Position numbers and translations under genes: made by a program. Below, in pieces: positions 32,930 to 40,742 of a stretch of DNA of 44,896 bases. This stretch comes from an uncultured Flavobacteriales bacterium (GTDB lineage Bacteria > Bacteroidota > Bacteroidia > Flavobacteriales > BACL11): NCBI GenBank assembly GCA_949372805.1, contig CASIBH010000009.1, forward strand, positions 1-44,896, given 5' to 3'. Each line of letters opens with the position of its first letter. Position 1 is the stretch's first letter. The notes below the pieces were generated by a model that was not told where the DNA came from, made no database searches, and was given only the letters and a program-made list of their open reading frames with translations.

Positions 32930-34036
32930 ATGACAAAAAATAAAGTAAAAAAATATACGGAAGTTATAACAAAAAAATCAGAAGATTTTTTAGAAAAATA
33001 TATAAATAACCCCTCCCCAACAGGTTTTGAAAGTGAGGGTCAAAAATTATGGCTTGATTATATAACTCCATACATTGATGAACATTTTGTTGACACCTAT
33101 GGTACAGTTGTTGGTGTGATTAATCCTAAAGCAGAATATAAAGTTGTTATTGAGGCTCACGCTGATGAGATTTCTTGGTTTGTGCATTATATTACAAAAG
33201 ATGGTTTTATTTATTTAAGAAGAAATGGAGGGTCAGATCATCAGATTGCTCCATCTAAACGTGTTAATATTCACACTAAGAAAGGTGTTGTTAAGGCTGT
33301 ATTTGGATGGCCAGCTATACATACTCGAACAGCTGCAGATGAGAAAGTTCCAAAACTGGATAATATTTTTCTAGATTGTGGTTGTTCTGATAAGAAAGAA
33401 ATAGAAGCCCTAGGTATTCATGTTGGTTGTGTAGTTACATATGAAGATGAGTTTATGGTTCTGAATGATAAGTTTTATGTTGGAAGAGCTCTTGATAATA
33501 GAGTTGGTGGCTTTATGATTGCAGAGGTTGCTAGACTATTAAAAGAAAACAATGTAACACTTCCTTTTGGCCTTTACATTACTAATGCTGTTCAAGAAGA
33601 AGTGGGTTTAAGAGGTGCGCAAATGATTGTTGAAACAATTAAGCCAGATGTTGCAATTGTAACTGATGTATGTCATGATACTCATACGCCAATGATTAAT
33701 AAAATTAAACAAGGTGATACTAAATGTGGTGAAGGTCCTGTCTTGTTTTATGGTCCTGCCGTTCAGAATAATTTATTAGAACTTATAATAAATTCAGCAG
33801 AGAAAAATAAAATTCCTTTCCAAAGAGGAGCTGCCTCTAGAGCAACTGGAACTGATACTGATGCCTTTGCCTTTTCAACTGGCGGAGTTGCTTCTGCGTT
33901 AATCTCCTTACCTTTAAGATATATGCATACAACTGTAGAAAGTGTACATAAGAGTGATGTCAATAATGTAATTACTTTAATATATAATTTGCTACAAGAT
34001 ATTAAAGATAAACACGATTTTAGATATTTAAAATAG
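32930..34036 (+). CDS. M42 family metallo-aminopeptidase
   Basis: 368 residues, as expected for M42 (glutamyl aminopeptidase / TET peptidase-like). Zinc ligands and catalytic residues are visible: EAHADE with His77 and Asp79, Asp189 in RALDNRVGG, QEEVG with Glu223/224, DVCHDTHTP, and a late His in RYMHTTVE. GGSDHQIAPSKRVNI and the G-rich PAIH region fit the family's lid domain. Members trim N-terminal residues from peptides in the cytoplasm as large complexes. It ends three bases before the end of secA on the other strand. Confidence 0.92.
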   Translation: MTKNKVKKYTEVITKKSEDFLEKYINNPSPTGFESEGQKLWLDYITPYIDEHFVDTYGTVVGVINPKAEYKVVIEAHADEISWFVHYITKDGFIYLRRNGGSDHQIAPSKRVNIHTKKGVVKAVFGWPAIHTRTAADEKVPKLDNIFLDCGCSDKKEIEALGIHVGCVVTYEDEFMVLNDKFYVGRALDNRVGGFMIAEVARLLKENNVTLPFGLYITNAVQEEVGLRGAQMIVETIKPDVAIVTDVCHDTHTPMINKIKQGDTKCGEGPVLFYGPAVQNNLLELIINSAEKNKIPFQRGAASRATGTDTDAFAFSTGGVASALISLPLRYMHTTVESVHKSDVNNVITLIYNLLQDIKDKHDFRYLK

Positions 34037-34039
34037 TAG

Positions 34040-37000
34040 TTATTTTCCGTGACACTTTTTGAATTTCTTTCCACTACCGCACGGACAAGGATCGTTTCTA
34101 TTAGTTTTTTGTTCTACTCTAACTGGCTGAACTTTATTTGATTTTTGAGAATTTGAATTTCCTGAACTTATATTGTTATCTGGTCTACTAGTCTTTAAAT
34201 CTTCATTATTACTACTTTGCTCTTCTTGAATGTTATGTGTGTTATTAGGTAGTCCAGCTTTTAACAGAAAGGTTACAATTTCTTTATTTACCTTATAAAT
34301 TAATTCTTTGAAAAGATTAAAAGATTCAAATTTATAGATTAGAAGCGGGTCTTTTTGCTCATATACTGCATTTTGAACAGATTGTTTTAGATCATCCATT
34401 TCTCTTAGATGTTCTTTCCAGATATTATCAATAATTGCTAGCGTAACACTTTTTTCTATTGATTCTGCAATATTTGCGCCTTGTGATTCAAAGGATTCTT
34501 TTAGATTAGTGACCACTTGAAGTGTTTTTAAACCATCAGTAAATGGAATTACAATGTTTTTATATGTAGCAGATTGTTTCTCAAAGACATCTTTAATTAC
34601 AGGAAATGTTTGCTTCGCTATAGAAGAAGTTTTTAATTTATAATTACTGTAGCACTTCTCAAATGTAATTTCAGCAAGCTCATTTTTTTCAAGTTCTAAA
34701 AAGTCTTCTTTATTCACCGGAGACTCAATTGTTAATGTTCTAAGTAAAGCTAATTTATAAGCTTCAAAATCTTTCTTTTCTTGATTTTCAAATGCAATAG
34801 TTTCACATGTATCAAAAATACTATTTGAAATATCTAAAGAAATTCTATCTCCATAAAGAGCATGTCTTCTTTTTTTATAAATCACTTCTCTTTGCTGATT
34901 CATAACATCATCATACTCAAGAAGTCTTTTACGAATACCAAAATTGTTTTCTTCAACCTTTTTCTGTGCTCTTTCAATAGATTTACTAACCATTGAGTGC
35001 TGGATAACCTCTCCTTCTTCAAGTCCCATTCTATCCATTAGTTTGGCTATTCTTTCAGAGCCAAATAATCTCATCAGGTTGTCTTCTAATGAAACATAAA
35101 ATTGTGATGAACCAGGATCCCCTTGTCTTCCAGCCCTCCCTCTTAGCTGTCTGTCAACTCTTCTTGAATCATGTCTTTCAGTTCCTATAATTGCTAAACC
35201 ACCATTTTGCTTAACTTTTTCTGAAAGCTTAATATCTGTTCCTCTACCAGCCATATTTGTTGCTATAGTTACAATACTTTCATTTCCTGCTTCAGCAACA
35301 ATATCTGCTTCTCTTTGATGAAGTTTTGCATTTAAAACATTATGTTTAACTCCTCTTTTACGTAAAATTGTACTGAGGAGTTCAGATATCTCTACAGAGG
35401 TAGTTCCAACTAATATAGGTCTTCCTTCTTCACTAAGTTTAATTACATCCTCAATGATGGCATTATATTTTTCTCTATTTGTTTTATAAACTAGATCATT
35501 TTTATCATCTCTTTGAATTGGTCTATTTGTAGGAATTGAAACAACATCTAATTTATAAATTTCCCAAAATTCTCCCGCTTCCGTTTCAGCTGTTCCAGTC
35601 ATTCCAGATATTTTATTATACATTCTAAAATAATTCTGTAAAGTAACGGTTGCATAGGTTTGTGTAGCATCCTCAATTTTGACATTTTCTTTTGCCTCAA
35701 TTGCTTGATGAAGGCCATCAGAATATCTTCTTCCTTCCATTATCCTTCCAGTCTGCTCATCAACAATTTTCACCTTGTTATCCATGACAACATATTCAAC
35801 ATCAATTTCAAATAAAGTATATGCTTTTAATAGTTGATTGACTGTATGAATTCTTTCACCTTTGATTGAAAAATCTCTTAGTAATATTTCCTTGTCAATT
35901 GATTTGTCATTATCATTTTTACTTGACTTCTCAATATCTGCAATTTCTTGCCCAACATCAGGAAGGACAAAGAAATCTTTATCGTCAATTGATGTTGTCA
36001 TAAGGTTAAGACCTTTTTCTGTTAATTCAATTGTATTTGTTTTTTCATCTATTACAAAAAATAATTCTTCATCTATTAAATGCATTTCCTTATTCTGATC
36101 TTGCATATAGAAATTCTCAGTTTTCTGTAATTGTGCTCTAATACCTTCTTCACTTAAGAATTTAATAAGAGCTTTATTTTTTGGCAAACCTCTAAACGCT
36201 CTTAATAAGTTAAACCCCCCATTTTCTTTATCATCTTCGCCAAGAAGTTTTTTAGCATCAGAAAGAACAGTGGTAACATATTTTTTTTGTGCTATTGCCA
36301 ATTGACTTACCTTGTGTTTTAATTCATTATATTCATGAATATCTCCTTTTGGTGTTGGTCCTGAGATAATTAAGGGTGTTCGTGCATCATCTATAAGTAC
36401 AGAGTCAACTTCATCAACAATAGAATAATGTAGTTTCCTTTGAACTAAGTCATCAGGTCTTTTAGCCATATTGTCTCTAAGGTAATCAAACCCAAACTCA
36501 TTATTTGTTCCATATGTTATATCAGCTAAGTACGCTTTTCTTCTTTCGTCCGAGTTTGGTTGATGATTATCAATACAATCAATGCTAAGACCGTGAAATT
36601 GGAATAGTGGCCCCATCCATTCACAATCTCTTTTGGCTAAGTAATTGTTAACTGTTACTAAATGTACCCCAAGTCCTGTTAAGGCATTTAAAAAAACTGG
36701 AAGTGTAGCAACTAATGTTTTTCCCTCCCCTGTTTGCATTTCAGCAATTTTACCCTCATGTAAAACTATTCCACCAATTAATTGTACGTCGTAGTGAACC
36801 ATATTCCACTGCATCTCATTACCTGCTGCTTGCCATTTGTTTTTATATGTAGCTTTCTCACCATTAATACTAATAAAATCTTTGGAGGCAGCCAAATCTC
36901 TGTCAAAATCATTAGCTGTAACTTCAATAGTTGAGTTATCTGTAAATCTTTTAGCAGTTTCTTTCATTACTGCAAAAGCTTGTGGAAGTATTTGTTTTAA

Positions 37001-37315
37001 GACCTCTTCAATTTTATCAATAATCTCTTTTTCAAGATTATCAATTTCAGAGTAATAATTTTCTTTTTGCTGAAATGATGTTTCTGTATCTTCAGCTTTT
37101 ATTTTTAAACCATCAATTTCTTCTCTCTCAGAATTAATATGAGAATGAATTTGATCTTTTAATAATATTGTTTTTTTTCTAAGGTCATCATTTGAAAGTA
37201 ATGATATTTTTTCTTCTTCTAACTTAATTTTTTCTACAATTGGGGTGATAAGTTTTAAGTCCTTATCATACTTTGTGCCAAAAAATTTAGTTGCAAAATC
37301 AAATATTCCTCCCAT
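34040..37315 (-). CDS. secA: Preprotein translocase ATPase SecA
   Basis: 1091 residues, long compared with the roughly 900 of E. coli, as is usual in Bacteroidota because of inserted segments (here around 325-480, containing a Lys/Asp/Asn-rich low-complexity part). Walker A is QTGEGKT (194-200); the DEAD-like box lies in [20 protein letters not shown]. The second helicase half has [16 protein letters not shown] and [16 protein letters not shown]. The C-terminus is the zinc motif [13 protein letters not shown] (Cys1077, Cys1079, Cys1088, His1089) for SecB or ribosome contact. A full consensus promoter of its own lies upstream even though it sits at the end of a minus-strand cluster. Confidence 0.97.
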   Translation of the reverse strand: MGGIFDFATKFFGTKYDKDLKLITPIVEKIKLEEEKISLLSNDDLRKKTILLKDQIHSHINSEREEIDGLKIKAEDTETSFQQKENYYSEIDNLEKEIIDKIEEVLKQILPQAFAVMKETAKRFTDNSTIEVTANDFDRDLAASKDFISINGEKATYKNKWQAAGNEMQWNMVHYDVQLIGGIVLHEGKIAEMQTGEGKTLVATLPVFLNALTGLGVHLVTVNNYLAKRDCEWMGPLFQFHGLSIDCIDNHQPNSDERRKAYLADITYGTNNEFGFDYLRDNMAKRPDDLVQRKLHYSIVDEVDSVLIDDARTPLIISGPTPKGDIHEYNELKHKVSQLAIAQKKYVTTVLSDAKKLLGEDDKENGGFNLLRAFRGLPKNKALIKFLSEEGIRAQLQKTENFYMQDQNKEMHLIDEELFFVIDEKTNTIELTEKGLNLMTTSIDDKDFFVLPDVGQEIADIEKSSKNDNDKSIDKEILLRDFSIKGERIHTVNQLLKAYTLFEIDVEYVVMDNKVKIVDEQTGRIMEGRRYSDGLHQAIEAKENVKIEDATQTYATVTLQNYFRMYNKISGMTGTAETEAGEFWEIYKLDVVSIPTNRPIQRDDKNDLVYKTNREKYNAIIEDVIKLSEEGRPILVGTTSVEISELLSTILRKRGVKHNVLNAKLHQREADIVAEAGNESIVTIATNMAGRGTDIKLSEKVKQNGGLAIIGTERHDSRRVDRQLRGRAGRQGDPGSSQFYVSLEDNLMRLFGSERIAKLMDRMGLEEGEVIQHSMVSKSIERAQKKVEENNFGIRKRLLEYDDVMNQQREVIYKKRRHALYGDRISLDISNSIFDTCETIAFENQEKKDFEAYKLALLRTLTIESPVNKEDFLELEKNELAEITFEKCYSNYKLKTSSIAKQTFPVIKDVFEKQSATYKNIVIPFTDGLKTLQVVTNLKESFESQGANIAESIEKSVTLAIIDNIWKEHLREMDDLKQSVQNAVYEQKDPLLIYKFESFNLFKELIYKVNKEIVTFLLKAGLPNNTHNIQEEQSSNNEDLKTSRPDNNISSGNSNSQKSNKVQPVRVEQKTNRNDPCPCGSGKKFKKCHGK

Positions 37316-37333
37316 TACCTTTTTTTATGTAAA

Positions 37334-37363
37334 CAAATGTAGTTTTTAAAGTAGAAAAGCCAA
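37334..37363 (-). promoter_or_regulatory. secA promoter, TTG-N19-TACATTTG
   Basis: On the minus strand TTG (37363-37361) is followed after 19 bases by TACATTTG (37341-37334), then 18 bases to the secA ATG. Full consensus match. Confidence 0.75.
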
Positions 37364-37391
37364 AGTAAAAGAATGAATTATATAGCTTGTT

Positions 37392-37619
37392 TTAATATTC
37401 ATCTTCATTAAAGAAGAAGTCATCTTTTGTAGGATAATCGGGCCATATGTCTTCAATTGTTTCCCACTGCATACCAGGCTCATCTTCAGTGAGCTCTTGT
37501 AGATTTTCAACAACTTCCATTGGGGCTCCTGATCTTATGGCAAAATCAATCAATTCATCTTTTGTAGCAGGCCAAGGTGCGTCTTCTAGCTTTGATGCTA
37601 ATTCTAAAGTCCAGTACAT
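37392..37619 (-). CDS. DUF2795 domain protein
   Basis: 75 residues, acidic. It begins MYWTLELASKLEDAPWPATK and contains the DUF2795 pattern of a short helix-turn arrangement (KDELIDFAIRSGAPMEVVENLQEL), then an acidic tail rich in Asp, Glu and Phe. This small protein is widespread in flavobacteria next to secA; its function is not known. A -7 element lies upstream (37633-37640). Confidence 0.85.
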   Translation of the reverse strand: MYWTLELASKLEDAPWPATKDELIDFAIRSGAPMEVVENLQELTEDEPGMQWETIEDIWPDYPTKDDFFFNEDEY

Positions 37620-37632
37620 GAGGTTTTTTTTG

Positions 37633-37640
37633 CAAAAATA
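37633..37640 (-). promoter_or_regulatory. -7 element for the DUF2795 gene (TATTTTTG)
   Basis: Minus-strand TATTTTTG matches TAnnTTTG, 13 bases before the ATG. No TTG at -33 spacing. Confidence 0.5.
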
Positions 37641-37666
37641 AATTTTTTCCTCAATTATACTGTCTT

Positions 37667-38215
37667 TTAGAGGTTTTTTTCCCAGATTATTTCTTTGTCA
37701 TCATTAATTATAATAATAAATCTTGAGAGTACAAATAGAAAATCTGAAAGTCTGTTAAGATATTTTAAATGAATATTCTCTGATTTAGAAAGGTCAATTA
37801 GTTGTACAAGTCTTCTTTCTGTTCTTCTGCAAACTGTTCTAGCAATATGAGTAAGTGAAGCTATTTTATTTCCAGATGGAAGAATAAAATTTGAAAGGGC
37901 TGGAAGGTTTTTTTCCATGTTATCAATCTCTTCTTCTAGCAGAGTTATATCTTTTTCTGATATGACTGGAAGAATTATCTTTTTATTTTTTTTATCAAAA
38001 GCAATATTACTACCCATATCAAATAATTTATTTTGAATAATTTTAAGAATATCTTTTGTTTGCGTTGGGACTTTGTGATCAAATATATGTCCAATGTATG
38101 CGTTTAACTCATCTATTGATCCATAGCATTCTATTCTTTCATGATCTTTATCAACTATTGTCCCTCCTAATAGTTGTGTTTTTCCTTTATCGCCTTGTTT
38201 TGTATAAATTTTCAT
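37667..38215 (-). CDS. PduO-type cob(I)alamin adenosyltransferase
   Basis: 182 residues, right for the PduO/ATR family. It adenosylates cobalamin to make coenzyme B12. Key pieces: the N-terminal IYTKQGDKGKTQLLGG (3-18), which binds ATP, YGSIDELNAYIG (31-42), VCRRTERRLVQL (128-139), and the final LNRLSDFLFVLSR (154-166). With methylmalonyl-CoA epimerase at 10422 it suggests a methylmalonyl-CoA mutase elsewhere in the genome. It starts two bases after the upstream methyltransferase stop. Confidence 0.93.
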   Translation of the reverse strand: MKIYTKQGDKGKTQLLGGTIVDKDHERIECYGSIDELNAYIGHIFDHKVPTQTKDILKIIQNKLFDMGSNIAFDKKNKKIILPVISEKDITLLEEEIDNMEKNLPALSNFILPSGNKIASLTHIARTVCRRTERRLVQLIDLSKSENIHLKYLNRLSDFLFVLSRFIIIINDDKEIIWEKNL

Positions 38216-38217
38216 TG

Positions 38218-39000
38218 TTAAAATCGTATTATATAATTTTCTTTACTTAATTTTTTGTCTATAAAAACTAAGCCAACAAAAAATAGATCAATCGTAAGCG
38301 TAACTTTTGTAGATTCTTTAATCTCTTCCCATGCCTTTTCCATATCATTTGACCAGTGTATATCATCAAAGATAAGAATTGCATTTTCATTCATATTCTC
38401 TATCAATAAATTAAAATATTTAATGGTGGCATCTTTATTATGATTTCCATCAATAAAGGCTAAATCAATTTTTGGAATTTTAGAAATAGTTTTTTCTAAA
38501 GTATTTTTAAAATCTCCTTCAATAATTTCAATATTTCTTAGACCAAGATGAGCAAAATTTTGCTCAGCAATTTTTATAGTTTCCCCACAGCCTTCAAGAG
38601 TATAAATTTTAGAATTTGAATTTGCTTTTGCAATATAAGAAGTGCTAATACCAAGAGAAGTGCCTATTTCAATTATTGTTTTTGGCTTAAAATAACTAAC
38701 TATTCTATAAAGAAGCATTCCAAATTTAGAGTTTTTCGCTGAGTTTTTAGCTATATCTTTAATCTTACGTTGCTTGGACTCATTAATAACACTTCCAGCT
38801 CCAAAATCATTAATAGTTATAGCATTATTATTTTTATTTAGTTGAGCTCTTAGCCTTGAAATTTCTCTCTCATCTTTTGTGTTATTTGCTAAAATAACTT
38901 GTGATACGATTTTATATAGGAATGGGGAGTGAAGATTATATTTTCCCTTAGCTTGTATTAAATATTTAAGATATCTAATTATTATTTGTATTAGTTTCAT
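38218..39000 (-). CDS. SAM-dependent methyltransferase, O-methyltransferase-like
   Basis: 260 residues. After an N-terminal helical region (HSPFLYK at 24-30 is conserved in flavobacterial members), the SAM site reads TIIEIGTSLGIS (108-119). An acidic strand end YTLEGC (133-138) and IDLAFIDGNHNKD follow. FDDIHWSNDMEKAW completes the Methyltransf_24 pattern. Relatives methylate small phenolics or sugars; no substrate can be assigned. It is in a tight minus-strand cluster, 6 bases after the DksA-like gene and 2 before the adenosyltransferase. Confidence 0.85.
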   Translation of the reverse strand: MKLIQIIIRYLKYLIQAKGKYNLHSPFLYKIVSQVILANNTKDEREISRLRAQLNKNNNAITINDFGAGSVINESKQRKIKDIAKNSAKNSKFGMLLYRIVSYFKPKTIIEIGTSLGISTSYIAKANSNSKIYTLEGCGETIKIAEQNFAHLGLRNIEIIEGDFKNTLEKTISKIPKIDLAFIDGNHNKDATIKYFNLLIENMNENAILIFDDIHWSNDMEKAWEEIKESTKVTLTIDLFFVGLVFIDKKLSKENYIIRF

Positions 39001-39006
39001 ATCAGA

Positions 39007-39339
39007 TTAAGTTGCACAATTAACACATTTTTGGCTATTAGGTCTTATCATTAATCGACCATATGGTATTTCTAGTTTACAGATGATACACATTCCAAAA
39101 TCTTTATTATTACTTTTGTTTATAATTTTTTCTAGATCTAGTAATTTTTGTTTTGATTCTCTTAGAGCTGCCTCAACAACACTTTTATTATTTATTGCAT
39201 CCATTCTACTAATTCTTCCAATCGAATTTTCTGGTGCAATTGGTTTGCATAATTCTGAGTATTTTATAATTTGAAGTTTAGTTTTTTTAATTTCTTTGGA
39301 TAGTTTAAATAAAAAAATTTCTTTTTTATTTTCTTCCAT
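39007..39339 (-). CDS. TraR/DksA-type zinc-finger protein
   Basis: 110 residues. A helical hairpin (about 10-75) precedes a four-Cys zinc site: Cys84, Cys87, Cys105 and Cys108 (CIIC ... CVNC). The segment GRISRMDAIN at 41-50 is typical of DksA/TraR coiled-coil tips, where acidic residues modify RNA polymerase in DksA. Length is shorter than E. coli DksA (151). Probably an RNA-polymerase secondary-channel regulator, but this is inferred from family only. It overlaps nothing and is one base from the MerR gene. Confidence 0.85.
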   Translation of the reverse strand: MEENKKEIFLFKLSKEIKKTKLQIIKYSELCKPIAPENSIGRISRMDAINNKSVVEAALRESKQKLLDLEKIINKSNNKDFGMCIICKLEIPYGRLMIRPNSQKCVNCAT

Positions 39340-39340
39340 A

Positions 39341-39673
39341 CTAAAGTTCTTCTCTTAATTTGACTAAGAAAGTTCTGATTTCTTGTAAGTGATTTATGAT
39401 GCGAAGATTGTCTGTTGTGTCTTCCTTATTCTCTCTTAATTTCTTTTTAGCACCTTCTATTGTAAAACCTCTTTCCTTTAGTAGATGATAAATGATTTTT
39501 AAATTTTCTAGATCTTTTTTTGTAAATAATCTATTCCCTTTTTTATTTTTTTTAGGCTTAAGAATATCAAATTCTTTTTCCCAAAATCGAATTAAACTTA
39601 CATTCACATTAAACTCTTTAGCTATTTCACCAATCTTATAAAACAGTTTTTGGGGGTTAGATTCTAAATTCAT
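39341..39673 (-). CDS. MerR-family transcriptional regulator
   Basis: 110 residues. A winged HTH reads FYKIGEIAKEFNVNVSLIRF (11-30), then WEKEFDILKPKKNKKGNRLF, typical of MerR. A long helix follows (about 57-75, ERGFTIEGAKKKL) and a short C-terminal helix. There is no Cys-based metal site or effector domain, so the signal is unknown. The ATG lies directly after the M23 peptidase stop (zero bases between), implying coupling with it. Confidence 0.9.
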   Translation of the reverse strand: MNLESNPQKLFYKIGEIAKEFNVNVSLIRFWEKEFDILKPKKNKKGNRLFTKKDLENLKIIYHLLKERGFTIEGAKKKLRENKEDTTDNLRIINHLQEIRTFLVKLREEL

Positions 39674-40645
39674 TTAATCAAATGATTGATTGTTTTGTGA
39701 TGAGATTTCTAACATTTTAGAGTATTCTTCTGTGGATAAATCGTTATAATAAAAGTTAACTGGATCAATTTTTTTCCCATTCTTATGAACTTCGTAATGA
39801 AGATGAGGAGCAACTGATGTTCCTGTATTCCCAACATATCCAATTACCTCTCCTCTTTTAACTTTTTGTCCTTTTTTAACAATTGATTTAGACATGTGTG
39901 CATAAAGTGTTTTATAGCCATACCCATGATTTATTTCCACATAATTTCCATATCCTTTTTTACTCCTTCTTACTTTGCTGATTTTTCCATTTCCTGTGGC
40001 ATAAATTTCTGTTCCTATTTTGGCTGAAAAATCCATTCCAGTATGAAGTTTCCTTGTTTTATAAATTGGATGAATTCTATACCCATATCCACTCGCCATT
40101 CGTTTAAGATTTTTATTAGAAACTGGCTGAATTGCAGGAATAGAAGCAAGCATTGATAGCTTATCTTTTGTTAAATCAATAATTTCATCAAAAGATTTTG
40201 ACTGTAAATAAAGTTGTTTGGTAAGTTGATCAATTTTTGAAGATGTTTCGATAATAATTTTAGAATTTGAAAAACCTTCTAATTCTTTGTATCTATTTAT
40301 CCCACCAAAACCTTGTTTTCTTATTGAAGTTGGTATTGGGTCTGCTTCAAAAATAGTTCTATATATATTGTCATCTCTTTTTTGAATATCATCAAGAACT
40401 ACTTCGATTTTAGACATTTTATTATCTAGAACTTCATATTGATTTACTAGATGATTAATCTCATTTATTAATCTTTTTTCTTTTGGACTGTCAAAAAACT
40501 GAAAAAAAGTTACAATCATTATTAAACCAATTAGAGTGCTTGAAAAAATAAAATAACTCAGTCTTTTAGTTTTTTCTATCTTACTAAGCTTAATTCGCTT
40601 GTAGCTTAAGGTCTTTGTATCGTAATAATATTTTATTTTAGCCAT
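39674..40645 (-). CDS. M23 (LytM) peptidoglycan endopeptidase
   Basis: 323 residues. A basic cytoplasmic N-terminus, one helix (31-51), a coiled-coil stretch (about 56-165), then a LytM domain with zinc ligands His201 and Asp205 (HTGMD) and His283 (HLHYE), plus His250 (YAHM). All catalytic ligands are present, so it is likely an active endopeptidase acting on peptide cross-links, rather than an inert EnvC/NlpD-type activator. It heads the minus-strand cluster ending in secA. A -7 element is present upstream. Confidence 0.93.
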   Translation of the reverse strand: MAKIKYYYDTKTLSYKRIKLSKIEKTKRLSYFIFSSTLIGLIMIVTFFQFFDSPKEKRLINEINHLVNQYEVLDNKMSKIEVVLDDIQKRDDNIYRTIFEADPIPTSIRKQGFGGINRYKELEGFSNSKIIIETSSKIDQLTKQLYLQSKSFDEIIDLTKDKLSMLASIPAIQPVSNKNLKRMASGYGYRIHPIYKTRKLHTGMDFSAKIGTEIYATGNGKISKVRRSKKGYGNYVEINHGYGYKTLYAHMSKSIVKKGQKVKRGEVIGYVGNTGTSVAPHLHYEVHKNGKKIDPVNFYYNDLSTEEYSKMLEISSQNNQSFD

Positions 40646-40660
40646 AACTAATTATTAATA

Positions 40661-40668
40661 CAAATTTA
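40661..40668 (-). promoter_or_regulatory. -7 element for the M23-MerR-DksA cluster (TAAATTTG)
   Basis: Minus-strand TAAATTTG matches TAnnTTTG, 15 bases before the M23 ATG. No TTG at -33 spacing. Confidence 0.45.
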
Positions 40669-40742
40669 GTAATATTACAGTAGATAATCTATTTAAAGGA
40701 TTTGATTTACAATCTTTACTAATGAATGATTTATAAATTATT

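Noticed and set aside
37447-37641. Plus-strand open frame across the DUF2795 gene.
   Set aside because: Antisense to a recognised domain with its own -7 element; no independent support.
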